This document shows, in pieces, positions 7,095-7,593 of a DNA stretch of 7,593 bases (positions within the stretch are counted from its first letter, which is position 1; the number at the start of each line of letters is the position of its first letter). The notes beneath the pieces were generated by a model. The model was not told where the DNA came from. It saw nothing but the letters and a program-made list of their open reading frames with translations, and did no database searches. The position numbers and the translations under genes are program-made. The DNA comes from Collinsella aerofaciens. Its GTDB lineage: Bacteria; Actinomycetota; Coriobacteriia; Coriobacteriales; Coriobacteriaceae. The stretch covers positions 1 to 7,593 of the forward strand of contig JAUUSS010000104.1 in NCBI GenBank assembly GCA_030841765.1, in the 5' to 3' direction.

Positions 7095-7123
7095 TAATTA
7101 TCGAGGTTCTTTCTATAAAGGAG
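7093..7123 (+). promoter_or_regulatory. Putative promoter and RBS of the HlyD-family gene
   Basis: A consensus -10 TATAAT at 7093-7098 has no recognisable -35 at 17 bases (GCCCGC, within the hairpin). A strong Shine-Dalgarno AAAGGAG (7117-7123) lies 5 bases before the ATG at 7129. The implied leader is only about 24 bases. Confidence 0.5.
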
Positions 7124-7128
7124 ACGCT

Positions 7129-7593
7129 ATGCCGAATGTCCCCACCATCACCCCGGGCGCGGATGATACCGAGCGCACGCCCGAAGATGCCACCGAAACG
7201 ATTCCTCTGATTGCAAACGCGCACACCGACAAGCAGAGCGGACGCACGAACGATACGGTCGAGATTTCCGATGAAGAGGCATATGCCAAGCTCAAGGCAA
7301 AACGCGCCGAACGTCGACGCAAAAAGCTGATTCGACGCGGTATTGCCGCCGGCGTCGTAGGTGCCATCGCGCTCATTGCCATTGTCGCTACCCTGGTTCT
7401 CAATGCGCAGCCACAGGGAGCTAGCGGGCCTGTGACCGACATGGTGACCGAGGGCACGTTTACCACAACGGTCGAGGCGAAAGGCCAGCTCAAACCCATT
7501 TCGTCCTCAGTGGTCTCCCCTTCTGTCGACGGCACGGTCGATTCGATCAACGTGCAGGCAGGCCAATCCGTCAGCGAGGGCGACGTGCTTATG
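7129..7593 (+). CDS. HlyD/MacA-type membrane fusion protein (partial, 3' end outside)
   Basis: The first 155 codons of a periplasmic-adaptor-like protein; the frame is still open at the window end. Residues 1-50 are acidic and polar, probably cytoplasmic; 51-71 form a strongly basic helix (AKLKAKRAERRRKKLIRR); 72-93 are one membrane helix (IAAGVVGAIALIAIVATLVL). The part outside begins TDMVTEGTFTTTVEAKGQL and leads into the first half of a biotinyl/lipoyl-like hairpin, VVSPSVDGTVDSINVQAGQ (128-146) then VSEGDVLM, the usual start of HlyD/RND-type adaptors. In Gram-positive bacteria such proteins usually pair with a MacB-type ABC ATPase and permease, which I would expect downstream but cannot see. 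AAAGGAG 5 bases before the ATG supports the start. Substrate cannot be inferred. The 120-residue extension with a basic helix ahead of the adaptor fold is long for the family. Confidence 0.85.
   Translation, partial: MPNVPTITPGADDTERTPEDATETIPLIANAHTDKQSGRTNDTVEISDEEAYAKLKAKRAERRRKKLIRRGIAAGVVGAIALIAIVATLVLNAQPQGASGPVTDMVTEGTFTTTVEAKGQLKPISSSVVSPSVDGTVDSINVQAGQSVSEGDVLM

Noticed and set aside
5845..7224. Minus-strand open frame of 459 codons opposite the L,D-transpeptidase
   Set aside because: It crosses the whole transpeptidase catalytic domain, the next promoter and the start of the HlyD-family gene; composition is that of an antisense shadow.

Overview
The window looks like a chromosomal segment of a GC-rich Coriobacteriia-type actinobacterium; Collinsella or a close relative is my best guess. 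This is inferred from base composition, codon use, the style of the proteins and the hairpin-rich spacers, because there is no rRNA or other firm taxonomic marker. Five loci fill most of it. I see no transposase, integrase, phage gene, CRISPR array, tRNA or rRNA.

Layout: a terminator (21-55) and gltX (glutamyl-tRNA synthetase) on the minus strand; a divergent spacer of 321 bases holding a large nested inverted repeat; metK (S-adenosylmethionine synthetase) on the plus strand with a strong terminator; a 344-base spacer dominated by a 121-base palindromic element with perfect 26-bp arms; a single-chain iron-sulfur L-serine ammonia-lyase (beta, ACT and alpha domains) whose reading frame is broken between the ACT and alpha domains; another terminator; an L,D-transpeptidase with a membrane anchor and a Gln/Arg-rich cytoplasmic tail; and the first 155 codons of an HlyD/MacA-type membrane fusion protein, cut by the window end.

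The genes are not an obvious pathway operon. Most have their own terminator or promoter-like signals, so the window reads as separate transcription units: housekeeping (gltX, metK), amino-acid catabolism (serine to pyruvate and ammonia), cell-wall cross-linking, and the start of an export system. I found no convincing new multi-gene system. The points worth a second look are the break in the serine ammonia-lyase, which coincides with a 23-nt-offset direct repeat whose removal restores one clean frame; its C-terminal CxxCxxC tail; and the two large palindromic elements, one exactly between two divergent promoters and one just upstream of the serine ammonia-lyase.
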